Assembly (NCBI GenBank): GCA_963575645.1
Contig: OY754469.1
Coordinates: 20,354,001 to 20,418,000 of the forward strand
Direction: 5' to 3'
Length of the DNA stretch: 64,000 bases
Origin: Xanthostigma xanthostigma
Taxonomy: Eukaryota; Arthropoda; Insecta; Raphidioptera; Raphidiidae
Position 1 is the first letter of the stretch, and every line of letters begins with the position of its first letter. A program made the position numbers and the translations under genes. Shown one piece after another: positions 33,140-45,204 of the stretch. The notes beneath the pieces were generated by a model. The model was not told where the DNA came from. It searched no databases and worked only from the letters and a program-made list of their open reading frames with translations.

Positions 33140-33660
33140 AGGCCGCTGCACACGAGGCTGGTTTTGGCGCTAGATTCCTTGCTAAATCTGACTGCTAGGT
33201 TTTGGTGATGTTTTTTATGTGTTCGCTTCACACGATGATTGCTTTGTAGATCGGTTTGGTGCGCGCACAGTGATAGAATGTTAACAAAAGCGAACGTTAC
33301 TAGGTTTGCTCCAAGCAGCCAGAGAACGGTAACAGAACCACCACAGTCTTGCGCAGTAGCTAAAGCGAAACTGATTATATCGATTTTTGAGCTACTGAGC
33401 ATGACAGTCTGGCGCAGTAGCAAGACTGTGACGGTTCTGTTACCGTTCTCTGGCTGCTATGAACACACGTGTGACTCCGTGTTTGTTACAAGTTACTGTT
33501 TCCTGATTGGTTCTTGCTCGGAGAAAGCAGAGGACCAAACAAGGAACATAGCCCCGGTTCCAATCGATCCTGAACCTCGCACGTGAGCCTGCAGTGGCGC
33601 CATTTCCCACAGTCCCAGCAGTGATTCTAGCAGCAAAACCAGTTAAGTGTGCAGCAGCCT
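33140..33660. mobile_element. PIF/Harbinger-type element with internal hairpin
   Basis: aggccgctgcacac at the left and gtgtgcagcagcct at the right are imperfect complements continuing through ctggttttg and gctag words for 34 bp; TTA flanks both ends (33137-33139 and 33661-33663). Inside, agcagccagagaacggtaac, agaacc and cagtcttgc (33317-33352) meet their inverted copies at about 33422-33460. Short frames on both strands are products of this symmetry. No transposase. Confidence 0.75.
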
Positions 33661-33663
33661 TTA

Positions 33664-34248
33664 GATTAGATTAGATTGTAGATTAAAGACGCTCAGCACC
33701 GCACGAATTAAGAGAAATCTTATATTATTTAATAGATTAATGTCAATATTTTTGAAGTTGGAATGGGCCCAATTGGCTGGAAGTTTTTTGCTAGTCGTAG
33801 TCTAATAAGAACAATCATTTTTACTGTACCTACATTTTAATCGCTTGACTGTATTAAAATGACCTTTATTGAGGCAAATATGTGTGCTATATTTAAAATA
33901 GTATTGGTTTTATAATAACTTGTAAGCTTCATAAAGCTTTCCTGAACTCAAATAACCTCAAACTAACAAGTTGTTGCGAAAGTTACGTATAACACATATT
34001 GTATTTTATTTTCCATTAACCTGATTCTTAAAGCGGAAACAAGTGAAACTAAAATTACAAAGAAAACATAATTTTAACTGCTTTTAAAATTTTCTTTTCT
34101 CAACCGTTGTATATACGGAACATATCTACTATTGGTTGGTAGGTAGATGGTTTGTGAAAATCATTTTCCAAGAACGGTTAACAAGCTTTGTTTACTAAAC
34201 CTATTGTTGACCGGAGTAGAATTGTAATCGCGATTTATTTATTTATGT
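33664..34248. other. Recurrent motif at 33740-33785, otherwise nothing recognised
   Basis: tgtcaatatttttgaagttg, gaatgggcccaattggctgg is the least decayed copy of the short motif described at 17677-17729. Remainder AT-rich. Confidence 0.5.
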
Positions 34249-34560
34249 ACTAGCGGCCAGGCCCGGTTCACCCGGGTGCGATAGATATATTTTGTGTTAT
34301 CGGAAAATTCTGCAAAATGTATTTCGTTGTCGGCCCGGCCCGGTTTCGTCCAGATGCGATAGATATAATTCTGCAAAATGTATTTTGTTTGCGACCCGGC
34401 GTCTGAACTAATAGCTTTGAGCCAATTCCATCAAATGTTGCTACTTGGTACTAAAACAATTTTTTTTTGTTTGCTTCTGAACTAATAGCTTTGAGCAAAT
34501 TCTATCACAGGTCGCTGCATGTTTCTAAAACAGTTTTTTTGACAAATTTTATACAAAATA
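34249..34560 (-). mobile_element. Helitron-like element, third subfamily
   Basis: actagcggccaggcccgg, then ttcacccgggtgcgatagat; a second gcccggcccggtttcgtcc block follows 80 bp later, so the 3' terminus looks duplicated. Internal gaactaatagctttgag(c) appears twice. The same subfamily is at 57940-58278 on the plus strand. The 5' boundary is uncertain. Confidence 0.55.
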
Positions 34561-34670
34561 TTATAAAAATAGATGTGAAAACCAGCTATTTTATAGGAAG
34601 TACCTACGTTCCAAAAATACCATATTTAATTCGTGCGAAATGGTATTGCGACTCGTGTGACTGTTAAAAT
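34561..34670 (+). repeat. Dispersed repeat family A, copy
   Basis: ccagctattttatagga, gtacct, then tgcgaaatggtattgcgact and cgtgtgactgttaaaa. Related copies lie at about 890-1000, 38160-38300, 45475-45560, and inverted at 36950-37110 and 57825-57925. Function and class unknown. Confidence 0.55.
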
Positions 34671-34841
34671 TATAGCTGACTCTCGGTAGAAGCATGATGT
34701 CACGGCTTGTAAATAACATTAGGTATACAATCTACTACTTTACAGAGACAATTAACAATTAATATAAACAAATATTAATTACACTGTATTTTACACTACA
34801 CACTGGAGAAGTGGAACTGGTATAATAATACATAAAAAAAT

Positions 34842-34908
34842 GGCACTGATTGCCGGGATCGACCCTATGACTTTTGGTTTAGGAGACAACCGTTCTACCT
34901 CACCGCCA
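34842..34908 (-). pseudogene. tRNA-like sequence (Arg-CCU-like) or SINE head
   Basis: On the minus strand: ggcggtgaggtagaacggtt (A-box-like), tctcctaaacc with CCT in the anticodon position, and catagggtcgatcccggc (B-box-like). Arm pairing is incomplete and the acceptor stem is weak. A tRNA-derived SINE head is as likely as a tRNA pseudogene. Confidence 0.4.
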
Positions 34909-34952
34909 TCTTAGTTTAATGTTCTATAGTCGGTTTTTATAGTACATGGTAT

Positions 34953-36061
34953 TAGTGATGTGCCGGATATCCGCATCCGTATCCGCGGATATCCGTATCC
35001 GTATTCGTTAGTTTTTGGCGGATCTTTTACGGATCTTTTACCTTATTAATTTTCAATTCATAGATGAAATTTTATATATATAGATGACTAGCCGCTACCC
35101 GCGGCTACGCCCGCGATTGATATGGAAATCGACTTTTGACATGCATATCAGGGGTTGAGGTACAAATTTTCTTATTTTTCGTAAAAAATTTTTATTTTTT
35201 TTTAATAAAAAGTATCCTATGTTACTTCTAATACCTTCAAGAGTGTATGTGCAAAGTTTCATGATGATCGGTTAAGTAGTTTTTGCGTGAAAGCGTAACA
35301 AACAAACTTACATTCGCATTTATAATATTTCGTTTTCATAAAATTTGTAAGTGCGGTCCTGTCGGGCCGATTTTAATGAAATTTTAATAGCACATTTTAA
35401 TCATTACTAAAGGGTTAAATTTCAATTTTGAAACGATTCGGAGAAATTTTTCGGTATTTTTGGGCCCAAAAAATGTTTTCAACCCTTTCTTATTTTTCGT
35501 AAAAAATTTTTATTTTTTTTTAATAAAAAGTATCCTATGTTACTTCTAATACCTTCAAGAGTGTATGTGCAAAGTTTCATGATGATCGGTTAAGTAGTTT
35601 TTGCGTGAAAGCGTAACAAACAAACTTACATTCGCATTTATAATATTATATAATATATATAATATATAATTAGGTAATAATGAAAAACTGTTAAATTCGA
35701 TTTAAATTATTTTTTATTTTTTAAAATCGTATTTGGCACCTTTATATTGCAAACATTTATCGTAGTGAGTATCATACCAATAATACATAACTCAAAGGTA
35801 CTGAAAAACTATCTTTATAATGAGATATTGCACATCGATCTTTGGAAAGAGACAATCTGTTAGGAGACTTAACTCTTAAAGAGGTCAATAACTTTTTTCC
35901 ATAACAGATAGTCTCTTTCCAAAAGTCGATGTGCAATATTTACCGCCGCGTACTCTAAGAAAGTTAAGATCCGTATCCGTATCCGCGGATCTTAAAACCA
36001 AATATCCGTAATCAGATCCGTATCCGCGGATATACATTTTGAACGATCCGGCACATCACTA
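34953..36061. mobile_element. hAT-type element, 1.1 kb, perfect 8-bp duplication
   Basis: tagtgatgtgccggat at the left and atccggcacatcacta at the right are exact complements, flanked by catggtat at 34945-34952 and 36062-36069. Subterminal atccgtatccgcggat-type repeats occur near both ends. The interior holds a Helitron-like repeat (35087-35650) and a separate hairpin (about 35820-35945: attgcacatcgatctttgga with its complement). No transposase frame. Confidence 0.9.
35087..35650 (-). mobile_element. Helitron-like repeat with 159-bp internal direct repeat
   Basis: actagccgctacccgcggct at the left is the 3' terminus type; 5'-type text (complement of acttacattcgcatttataa) lies at the right. 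The segment 35171-35329 is repeated without visible change at 35489-35647, offset 318 bp, with a unique 159-bp spacer resembling 28556-28900. A second element landing inside the first, or a partial duplication, would explain this. Confidence 0.65.
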
Positions 36062-36069
36062 CATGGTAT

Positions 36070-36628
36070 ACATATATTGCAACATTACGTTAAATTTTCA
36101 ATGTCATGAATCTGTTTTACCATACCATGCCAAAAGTGTACTTCAAAAAAGTTCTAAAATTAAAGAAAATAATAATTAATATTCTAGAGAAACAAATGAC
36201 GCGCTTTATTTTATTTATCCAGTGAGTTAACATGCAATGGGCGATGATTATTGTAATGAATTTAGTTTAGGTAGCAAAACGGTTAAATACGAGAGGAGAA
36301 ACGTGAAATGACCGTGACCTGTAATTTTGCATTGGTCGTAGAGAAGTTGGGGCGTGAGAATTGGGGCGCGCTGGGGTTGGAACTTGGGTCGATGAAACTG
36401 TTGGAACGGCGCTGTGATGTTTGCCATTAACTTAGCATGGGCGGGGGTCAATCGAATGCTTGCTTACCTTATCATATATTATTTCTTAAATGACAACTCT
36501 TTTACTTTGACGTAAATAAATTTTAAAAAACGAATGACAAGTTTTAACTATTGCGTGGTTCAAATTTATATTAAAATTCAATAAGAATACTTATTAATAG
36601 TGTATTACGAACAGGTGTGAGAGGGTGT
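36070..36628. other. No gene or recognised element
   Basis: A 67-codon minus-strand frame at 36248-36451 has no motif; otherwise spacer. Confidence 0.5.
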
Positions 36629-36845
36629 TTTACCATTCCAACCCACAAGTGGGGAATGGTAATAGTTTTGGTCAAAATTTACTTTTTAAAATTGTATAGT
36701 ATTTTTTCGTTTTGAGGTCCCCGAATCCAAAAAACATATTTTTGGAAAAGCTCTGTGCGTCTGTTGGTCTGTGAGCATGATACAGGTCAAACGGATGAGC
36801 GGATTGATACCAAATTTTGAGATATTTTTTTTGGGAAACTGGAAC
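36629..36845 (+). mobile_element. Dispersed repeat family F, copy 2 (truncated)
   Basis: accattccaacccacaagtg, gttttgaggtccccgaatcc, cgatacagg-type and gattgataccaaattttg words in the order of 20413-20858, truncated before the gcgcatgcgca module. Confidence 0.6.
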
Positions 36846-36949
36846 GTTTATGGGCTTACAATTGAACAACTTACTGTTTTTTTTTTTAAACGAGTACGAT
36901 GTTCAATAACATCGGTTGAATTTTAAAATGAAATATCAACCTTGAAATA

Positions 36950-37365
36950 GTAGTTTATGTATCTTGATCGTAATGGACGATACAGCGGTACGTGACAAAA
37001 TGTTAAATACGAGGGTCTGCAAGATTTAACAGTCACATAAGTCATTATATTATCATTAAGTTCAAGAGAAATACTACATTTTTTGCACCGATCTCCTATA
37101 AAATAGCTGATTATCACATCAAAATAAATATATTTTTAATATTTTTGACTGTTCAATAGTGAAACAAACTTCACTTCTATTAAGGTTGTTTATGTTTTTT
37201 ACATGAATTTGTAATGGTAGGCTTAGGTGGTTTATGGAAATTACTGTAAAATTAGTTAAAGCGCCTTTATTTGTTTTACTGTACAGAACTGGATCATTTT
37301 ACGACCGCTGCACAGGCATGAAAAAGGACTATTTTATAGGGGGTGTGCTAAGAAATTAATTAGCC
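36950..37365. repeat. Dispersed family A, two adjacent pieces
   Basis: 36950-37110 is an inverted, diverged copy (taacagtcacataagtcat, ctcctataaaatagctga). 37290-37360 is a plus-strand piece with gcacaggcatgaaaaaggac and tattttatagggggtgtgc. The second piece recurs at 45205-45300 (inverted), 58720-58775 and 59222-59270. Confidence 0.5.
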
Positions 37366-37395
37366 AACGAACTTTCATTCACAAATATATATATT

Positions 37396-37717
37396 ACTAG
37401 CGGTCCCGCCCGGTTTCACCCGGATGCAAAAGAACGAACGGGAGGGAGGGACATGAGTACGCACGTTCATCTTAGTTTACCGAGATGAATGTTGTGTCCA
37501 AATTTCATGATGATCGGAGTTACTGTTCAAAAGTGTTTGTCGGACGGACAAATTTTGAGTTACATTTTTCATTGATGCTCCGCTCTTACCTATTGGTTTC
37601 CTCGATAAATGGACTATCCAACAAAAAAAATTTGTTTAATTCGAACCAGTAGTTCCTGAGATTAGCGCGTTCAACCAAACAAACAAACTCTTCAGCTTTA
37701 TATATTAGTATATATAG
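37396..37717 (-). mobile_element. Helitron-like element, same subfamily as copy 1
   Basis: actagcggtcccgcccggtt at the left (3' end) and the complement of tctatatatactaatatata at the right (5' end). Internal order matches 48752-49104 reversed; the ctatagactatataatatca block is deleted. A further 5'-end fragment (tagctttatatattagtata) lies at 37915-37945. Confidence 0.7.
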
Positions 37718-38330
37718 AAGATAGGTACAAAAAAATATAAACAGAAAAAAGTGATGAAAACTGAAAATTCGCTCTAGGAATCTTTATTTGAATTAATTGA
37801 GCTAACGTTCGTATAATTCATTAAAAAACAACTCTCACAGTATGTGGATTTTGTAATCCGTTACTATATATACAGACACCGGACAACCATACCGTATTAT
37901 ATATACAAAACCTTTAGCTTTATATATTAGTATAGATAGTACTTATTTATGCTAAATTGATGGACTATTTAATATTTGTTGCACTATCACCTCTAAAATT
38001 ACTGCTTTACATGTATGTATACAATTACAAACATGTAAAGTGATACATTCTAGTGCTGTAATGGAAGACAAAACTGGTTTCACCAATTTCATAGTAAATT
38101 CGTGTTTGTGTTGTTTATTTTGTAACCTGCTATTAGAAGTGAACTTAATTATTCAAAAGTAAACTGTCAAATGTCTTCAAAATTAAGTGAATATGAATAT
38201 TTTGTAAGAGATACGCGCAATAATATATATCTCGAACGAAATGGCATTATTACTCGTGTGACTGTTAAAACTCGATGTCGCTCGTTTCAACATACTCGCA
38301 TAATTAATTCGATCCTAGCCATGTATAATG
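37718..38330. other. No gene; family A piece at 38160-38300
   Basis: cgaaatggcattattactcg followed by tgtgactgttaaaactcg is family A. The remainder is AT-rich spacer, and the overlapping 62-codon frame is not supported. Confidence 0.5.
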
Positions 38331-38334
38331 TATA

Positions 38335-39208
38335 TGTTACCGTTAAAACCCGTTTTTAGTTTGAACGCGTATTTACTAGTTAAAACTAGTTTTCACTAAA
38401 CGTTCTCGTTAAAACTAGAATTTCCTAGTAACAACTAGAATTTACTGATTTAGAAGATTGATTTTTAGGTAAAACTAGTTTTAACTGTGAGCGTTAGGCA
38501 AAACTAGTAGTAACTAGGAAATTGTATTTCAGAGGATTGATTTAATAGAATAAAGCCTTGATTAAAAAATAAACATTATTACATATTATTTATTAAAATA
38601 TTTATTGAGAACATTTGTGAATAGTAACATCTGAACAACGTTGATATTAATTAGTAATATAAAAATATTATTCTTCCCTATGGAGATCAAACATCCATAT
38701 TGGCAACTTTTATTAAAGTTTTATTAAAGTCTTACACATTTAACAAAGACATTAATAGCGAACAAAAACAATTAGTACTCCTCTTAGTCATTTGAAAAAG
38801 AAACATTATAATATGATAACATATTATTTAATACAATTTTTATTTAAATATTTACGAATTGTACCATCCCAAACAAATTTAATATATAAAGTTAGTAACA
38901 TAACACAGTAAAAGAACATTTTTCCTTATGAAGATAAAACAGCCATATTGGCAATTTTAATTAAAGTTTTATCAAGTGATGTCGCTCGACCAATCAGAAG
39001 CGTTTACACATTACGCGACCTCTAAACTTTGTGGAATCAGTTTTAACTGCTTGGTGCCGTTAAAACGAGTTTTGACTAGTTAAAACTAGTTTTAACTGAT
39101 ATTCATTTTTACCAACAGTAAATTCTCGTTTTAACGAGGGCGTTTAGTGAAAATTAGTTTTAACTAGTAAATACGCGTTCTAACTAAAAACGGGTTTTTA
39201 CGGTAACA
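38335..39208. mobile_element. TATA-flanked TGTTAC palindromic element, copy 3
   Basis: tgttaccgttaaaacccg at the left, cgggtttttacggtaaca at the right, TATA on both sides (38331-38334 and 39209-39212). Arms of roughly 150 bp carry many aaaactagtttt(a/c)ac words in alternating orientation; the 570-bp middle is AT-rich and non-coding and contains an internal repeat (cctatggagatcaaacatcc / ccttatgaagataaaacagc, each followed by atattggca). Confidence 0.78.
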
Positions 39209-39212
39209 TATA

Positions 39213-39689
39213 TAACCTATAGGTACTATATCGAGTTCATAAAATAACACCAGAATGCAGTGACAACTTAGCATTAGTTTTTGGTGCGCTTATGATGTGT
39301 AATATAATAGTCGATGTATTTACTTAAAGGAGTCACCCTATTTCACTCCAACAGATGATTTTATTGATTTTAACTTTCCAGCTTTCATCACAATATATAT
39401 GTATAACATAACCCTATAAGAAGGAAATACACGCAACTTAACAATACTGTGTTTTATGCTCTTTCGTCGTAAACTCCGCGCCTATTATTATTGACTGAAT
39501 GAGGAAATTTATTGAATATTATTCTGCTCTGTTTCTTTTTGTCTACGAGAATCTCAAGAAATCCATAATTGAATTTACTTCTTAAAAGGTGGCACTTTAA
39601 CAGATTGTTAATCGTTTTAGATTAAATATCTATAATATTATATTGAAAACTATCAAAAATTATTAAGCATAAAAATAGTATATTACACC
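39213..39689. other. No gene or recognised element
   Basis: AT-rich spacer. Confidence 0.5.
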
Positions 39690-42010
39690 AGAAGGGCCGA
39701 AAGTTTTGTTCTTAACATTGACAATTGTTAGTAAAATGGGATAAATTTAAGAACTTATAAAATTTGGCAACTACTTTGACCTCCCGCAACAAATTAATTT
39801 ACTAGGTAACAATGTAGCGTTGCAAAACACTGTCAAATTCCTTGGCATAACTATATAGATAAATACTTGGACTGGAAAGCCCATTTAAATTTAATTATCC
39901 CTAAACTGACTAAAGCATTATATATACTTCGAGTTATAAAAAAACTGTGTAACAAGCGAGACATTAAATCTGTTTAATATTCATATTTTCACTCAATAAT
40001 GCAATTTGGTATAATATTTTGGGGCAATGCGATACATGCCATAAAAATTTTTAAGCTAAAAAAAATGTATCCATATCATAGCGAGCGTGGCTCCCCGCAC
40101 TAACTGTCGCAATTTATTCGCAATATATTCTCAATACTTACCGTCGTTTTCTTAGAAAATTTTCACATTTATTTTTATCTAATCAAATAGAACACGTCTA
40201 TATTACCCGTAACAAATGAAAATTAAAAACCAATCTTTGCCATCTTTCTGTTACATAAAAATGTGCTAACGCTATGACACGGATACATAATAAAATTGCA
40301 GTTTCAATAAACGATGAAAAGATTAATGTTAAAGGGTATAGCCGGATAGATATGGCGAGTTGGCCCCCAAATGGCAACCTATATCGAAACTTATGTTTTA
40401 ATATCTACTTGATGTACGAACTCTTTTTATACATGTGTTACCCCCGCACTCCCCTTTGACCTTGAGTTATAGAGCAAAAACCAGCCTACCTACGACTATC
40501 GTTCAAAGAGACATATCTCGAAAACTAATTGAGCTAAAGAGGTAAAACCAACGCGAGCATTTAGGTAACCTTTAAGAGCACATTTTATATTTTTTTTGAA
40601 TTTTTGCGAATAATTACACACAATATTAAAAAATAAATAAAAATATAATTTTCAATTTTTCAGTGTTCTCTGTGACTTACAATCACTGAAATAATATATA
40701 TTGTGGCACTTGATATGCACTACTACACATACAAATTGCGTTAGAAAAAAGTTGGTGCAACACTTCGAAAAAAAATTTTTTTGACGCGCATCACATCATA
40801 TAAGGATACAAACTTGACATAGTACACACATATATAAATATTTTATTAATTAAAATTATTGTTAGTATCGATTGAATGAAAATATAAACAATTTTCAGGA
40901 AAATATTGATTTCATACGGCGCGGTGCCGGGAATTATACGAGCGACATCGAGTTCGAACTTAACGTACTTAAGAGTTAAGACTTTATTTATTTACACCAC
41001 CATGGCATCATTTTCTGTCGGAAGTAGCTATTATTTATTATTTGTAGCTATTATTTTATTTTGTTATCTATAATAATGTCAGATAATATGTGTAAAAAAT
41101 AAGGCTCTTCGTAAGGTTACTGGTTATAAAAAAGTTATCAAAACTGACAAAGACGCTAATTTGTTTAATTAATTTAATGAAATTATGACGTGGTGGTGTA
41201 AACACATAAACAGTCTTAACTCTTAAGCACGTAAATAACAAGCAGTGCAATAACAAGTACGAACTCGCTGTCGCTCGTATAATTCCCGGCACCGCGCCGT
41301 ATGAAATCAATATTTTCCTGAAAATTGTTTATATTTTCATTCAATCCATTCTAACAATAATTTTAATTATTAAAATATTTATATATGTGTGTACTATGTC
41401 AAGTTTGTATCCTTATATGATGTGATGCGCGTCAAAAAAATTTTTTTTCGAAGTGTTGCACCAACTTTTTTCTAACGCAATTTGTATGTGTAGTAGTGCA
41501 TATCAAGTGCCACAATATATATTATTTCAGTGATTGTAAGTCACAGAGAACACTGAAAAATTGAAAATTATATTTTTATTTATTTTTTAATATTGTGTGT
41601 AATTATTCGCAAAAATTCAAAAAAAATATAAAATGTGCTCTTAAAGGTTGCCTAAATGCTCGCGTTGGTTTTACCTCTTTAGCTCAATTAGTTTTCGAGA
41701 TATGTCTCTTTGAACGATAGTCGTAGGTGGGCTGGTTTTTGCTCTATATCTCAAGGTCAAAGGGGAGTGCGGGGGTAACACATATATAAAAAGAGTTCGT
41801 ACATCAAGTAGATATTAAAAGATAAGTTTCGATATAGGTTGCCATTTGGGGGCCAACTCGCCATATCTATCCGGCTATACCCTTTAAAAACAACTTTAAA
41901 AAATACTTATCTCATAAACCATATTATTCCCTAAAATAATTTTTTGATACATAGGTACAGTGGACTGTGAATTGACACTATTTATACATGTATATAATAA
42001 AGTTGCGTAT
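39690..42010 (+). pseudogene. Degenerate LINE reverse transcriptase fragment, split by a foldback
   Basis: Ignoring frameshifts and stops, 39820-40330 reads TVKFLGITI, then LDWKAHLNLIIPKLTKAL, RVIKKLCNKRDIKS and, later, NKIAVSINDEKINV: the end of a non-LTR reverse transcriptase. After the insert the frame resumes at 41888 with KNNFKKYLSHKPYYSLK. Joining across the insert at a single TTAA gives an unbroken codon run, confirming one ancestral frame. Several internal stops show that it was already dead or has decayed since. Clade uncertain (Jockey/CR1-like). Confidence 0.75.
40333..41883. mobile_element. TTAA-flanked 1.55-kb foldback (piggyBac-like MITE)
   Basis: Ends agggtatagccggatagata and its complement tatctatccggctataccct, flanked by TTAA at 40329-40332 and 41884-41887. 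Arms of about 650 bp (40333-40985 and 41205-41883) are nearly identical inverted copies; a 220-bp spacer separates them. TTAA duplication is the hallmark of piggyBac, but no transposase frame is present, so family assignment rests on the target site and termini. The 80-codon minus frame at 41068-41310 straddles the spacer and is not supported as a gene. Confidence 0.85.
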
Positions 42011-43017
42011 TATTATTATGCTTTACAATGAGAGTTGCCTCTTGCCCCGCTTCCTCCCGCTCTACCAGTGAAACCTTCTTAAAATATGCAAAATAGTAAC
42101 GAGAAAAATAAGATCCGAACAAAACTGTCTTATTGCGAACGACGCGGATAACGGCTAGTATTTTATTAAATATTCGTTTTCATAGTGCCGGTGGTCAGTT
42201 GCATCTAGTTTAGTAAATATATTGATATCTTCTATTTTTGAACGTGTATTACTTACGAATTCTGTAAACGTTTGTTATTTTCATAAGTATTTCAAAACTG
42301 ACTAAAATTTGTTTTCGTTATCTGTCTCGGTTTGAGAACTAACAGTTCAAACATTTTTATCTAGTCGAATTTTTATGTCGGCCTTTACTTGTTGTGAGGG
42401 TAGCTGGGAAAATCGTGCCACTTAAAATGCAATATAGATCTGGTGCCCAAGGGAGATTCGTGTGCATTTTATGTGATTAATAATTTCCGTAGATAACACA
42501 ATCGAGGAACACGGAAACATTGAAATGTTTTGTGGAATAAGAATTATAATTCTTAAAATTATTTTTCTTTCAATGTTATGAATGTTAAATTCATTTATTT
42601 TTTATGGATTACCTAGCTAGCAAATTTTTGTGTAAAAAAACAATCACACCAACAATTTTTTTATTTAGTTGTTTTGAATTCTGTATTTTTAAGTTTTTGA
42701 ATTTTTACTATGTTTTATCTTTGTTTCAGGTAAGGAAGACATTTGAAAGATATGTTACGGAGACAATTCGGTGATCTTTTTTTAAAATTCTAAAGCAGAA
42801 ATGGGTAACTATATTAAAACAATTTATTTTAATTGTATTAGAAAGTAGAAACATATGTTAGATTTTATGCCCTAAATATATATTAGTTAGCTTTACCCCC
42901 TTTACCCCCCAATATCTACGTCCTTGGTTGCAGGTTCATGATGTGCTGGTCGTGCTGATCCATGCTGCATAAGTGTGCGCGGGCTTTTATGGGTACTTTT
43001 GTAGTTTGTGATAGTCT
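42011..43017. other. No gene; short repeat at 42940-43000
   Basis: 42110-42165 ends in gacgcggataacggctagta, a Helitron-like 3' terminus fragment. 42940-43000 resembles 180-241. Otherwise AT-rich spacer. Confidence 0.5.
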
Positions 43018-44032
43018 ACGATCCGCTATTATTAATATATACCCTCATCTGTTATTTGATGATGGCAAAGATTATATGTTAGATAATATATATGTTACGG
43101 TTAATACGAGAAACTAGTTTATTCGCGAATTAACCGGCTAATACCCGAATTAACAATTTTCGCAAATTATTCGGTTAAAACGCGAATTAGACAATATGAT
43201 CGGTTATATCCGATAGCTCTTGGCTCTTTCGCGAATTAGCCGGATAATATGTTAAGTAAGCAATTAACCTCAAATTCATAGACGTGCGTATAAGTAGTGA
43301 GCTGTAATTTTTATTAAAATAATACAAAATAACAAATGTTCTCCAAATAAAATAAAACAACACTGATAAAAAACAAATAGTGTTACCAGCCATGTTGACA
43401 GATGATAAAATACTGAGACAATAAACGTTTTATACGGTTGCTTTTGGATAATTCGCGTTTTAACCTGCTCGCACTTGATAATAGGCGAAAAAGCGAGAAA
43501 CTAAGACTTATTCGGCATTTATCCTTGACGCCGGTTAATTCGCGAATAAACTAGTTTCTCGTATTAACCGTAACATATACATTGATGAATCGCACATGGG
43601 TTGTCTAGCTAAATCGCGTACCGATGCTGTTAAATTAAATAAATTATAATTGACTTTTTTGAATCAACTTCCCCGATTTGTTAATCATAAAAATCGAACC
43701 TGAAATGAGGGAATATGACACAAGGAATTGGAATATACCATTGATTCTATACATAAATATAGATCATCCACATAAACATATCTTGTAAATAGTTTATTTG
43801 TTTTGTTAACATTTTATTTGTGTCATATTCTCTCATCTTAGGCTCGATTTTTATGATTAACAAATCGGGGAAGATGATTCAAAAAAGTCAATTAGAATTT
43901 ATTTAATTTAACAGCATCGGTACGCGATTTAGCTATAGGCAACCCATGTGCGATTTATCATAATCATAATCTTTGTCATCATCAAATAACAGCAAATAAC
44001 AGATGAGGGTATATATTTCTAGTACCGGATCT
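43018..44032. mobile_element. Large foldback interrupted by a TGTTAC element
   Basis: gatccgctattattaatata and taccctcatctgttatttga at the left are matched by inverted copies near 43990-44032. After the nested element, cgcacatgggttg, aaatcgcgtaccgatgctgt and ccccgatttgttaatcataa (43590-43700) pair with 43845-43960. Without the 483-bp insert (43093-43575) the foldback is about 530 bp with 230-bp arms. Target duplication not resolved. Confidence 0.75.
43093..43575. mobile_element. TATA-flanked TGTTAC palindromic element, copy 4
   Basis: tgttacggttaatacgagaa at the left and its complement at the right, TATA at 43089-43092 and 43576-43579. The outer 60 bp match 26155-26294, so this is a longer relative of that MITE; the middle is AT-rich. 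A 68-codon minus-strand frame inside is not recognisable. Confidence 0.8.
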
Positions 44033-45204
44033 CGCACTAACAGTTTACGTATAGATAAAATGATAAGACACAGTGTGTATATTTTTTGATAAATGATAAC
44101 ATTGAAAAAATCCTTTATTTAAAAATTTTACCGCTTGATTCATCATTATTATTATCTATATTTGTTTTTAAATTCCTCTCTGCACTGTGCCTTGGTTATA
44201 TAGACTGCTCTTTGATGGCAATATTGGCGGCCATTATATGAAACAGACCTGTGCGACGACATATTTATATATTTTAATGGTTGACCTCTTTGAAATTCTA
44301 ATATGGCATGCATTCCGACAAGTTTTTGGATTGACTTTAAGTATGCTCTAAGATTGTGCCGTGGTAGTTAACGTGCTAAGACAGCAATAACGTTGCGAAG
44401 ACACTTGGAAACCTCGACCGAATGCACCCAGCCTTGGTCCATATAATGGAGCCTTTTATTGTCTTTGGCAAAGAAAAGATATCTACTATTTTCTATTGAT
44501 GAGATCTTTGTTGAAGTAACAATGGTATATAAGCGTCTTTTCAAATTACAAAAGTTGTACTGTTTTATAGCTATATATATGCTGCCGCTATTGGTACTAA
44601 CTCGTTTAAAACGTCAGTTTGAAATTTTCCGAATTACATTTTATGAACAGAACTTTTCTTCGTTTTAACAGCATACTTCAATTATTTTATAGAAAATCTA
44701 TTTTATGTTTTATTTTTTCCTTTATAGTTATAATAACATATTTTCTTATAATGTGATTCTTTATAGCGTTCTTTGAGCGTTATTGGGTTAATGACTCACT
44801 CTGTATATAATGGAATTTTCAGACCCAAGTTGTATTGGAAACTTTTTTCAACATCCAATGGCTGATTAGAAATAATTTCACCGAAATCCATTTTCCCATG
44901 TATTTGGTGCGGAGTCCTTTCAATAAAAACATCTAAGCGTTCAGATTTTTTCTGTTTATGTATGACCTAAAAGTGTTCAGGTCTAAAGTACGGCCAAGTT
45001 CAGTAAAAAATGTGTCGGTCATGAAAAGTAGTGAAATCTTAAACTTGGCCAAGTTCAAGTCAGACGAATGGCTGATTCTCCAGTTTTTGCATTGGAAGTA
45101 AAAAACTTTAATTCTGTTATAGCCGATTTTATTTTATTAGCAGGAAATTATGAATTTATGTATTACAAACATGCATGCAAAGCAGTAGGGTGGTGTATAG
45201 AAAA
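44033..45204. other. No gene; small repeat pieces
   Basis: 44865-44925 (aatttcaccgaaatccattt, tcccatgtatttggtgcgg) is the relative of the MITE at 47166-47295, and 44990-45070 resembles the arms of 14751-15112. Open frames here have no motifs. Confidence 0.5.

Noticed and set aside
33091..33586. 110- and 115-codon frames on opposite strands
   Set aside because: Both come from the internal hairpin of the Harbinger-like element.
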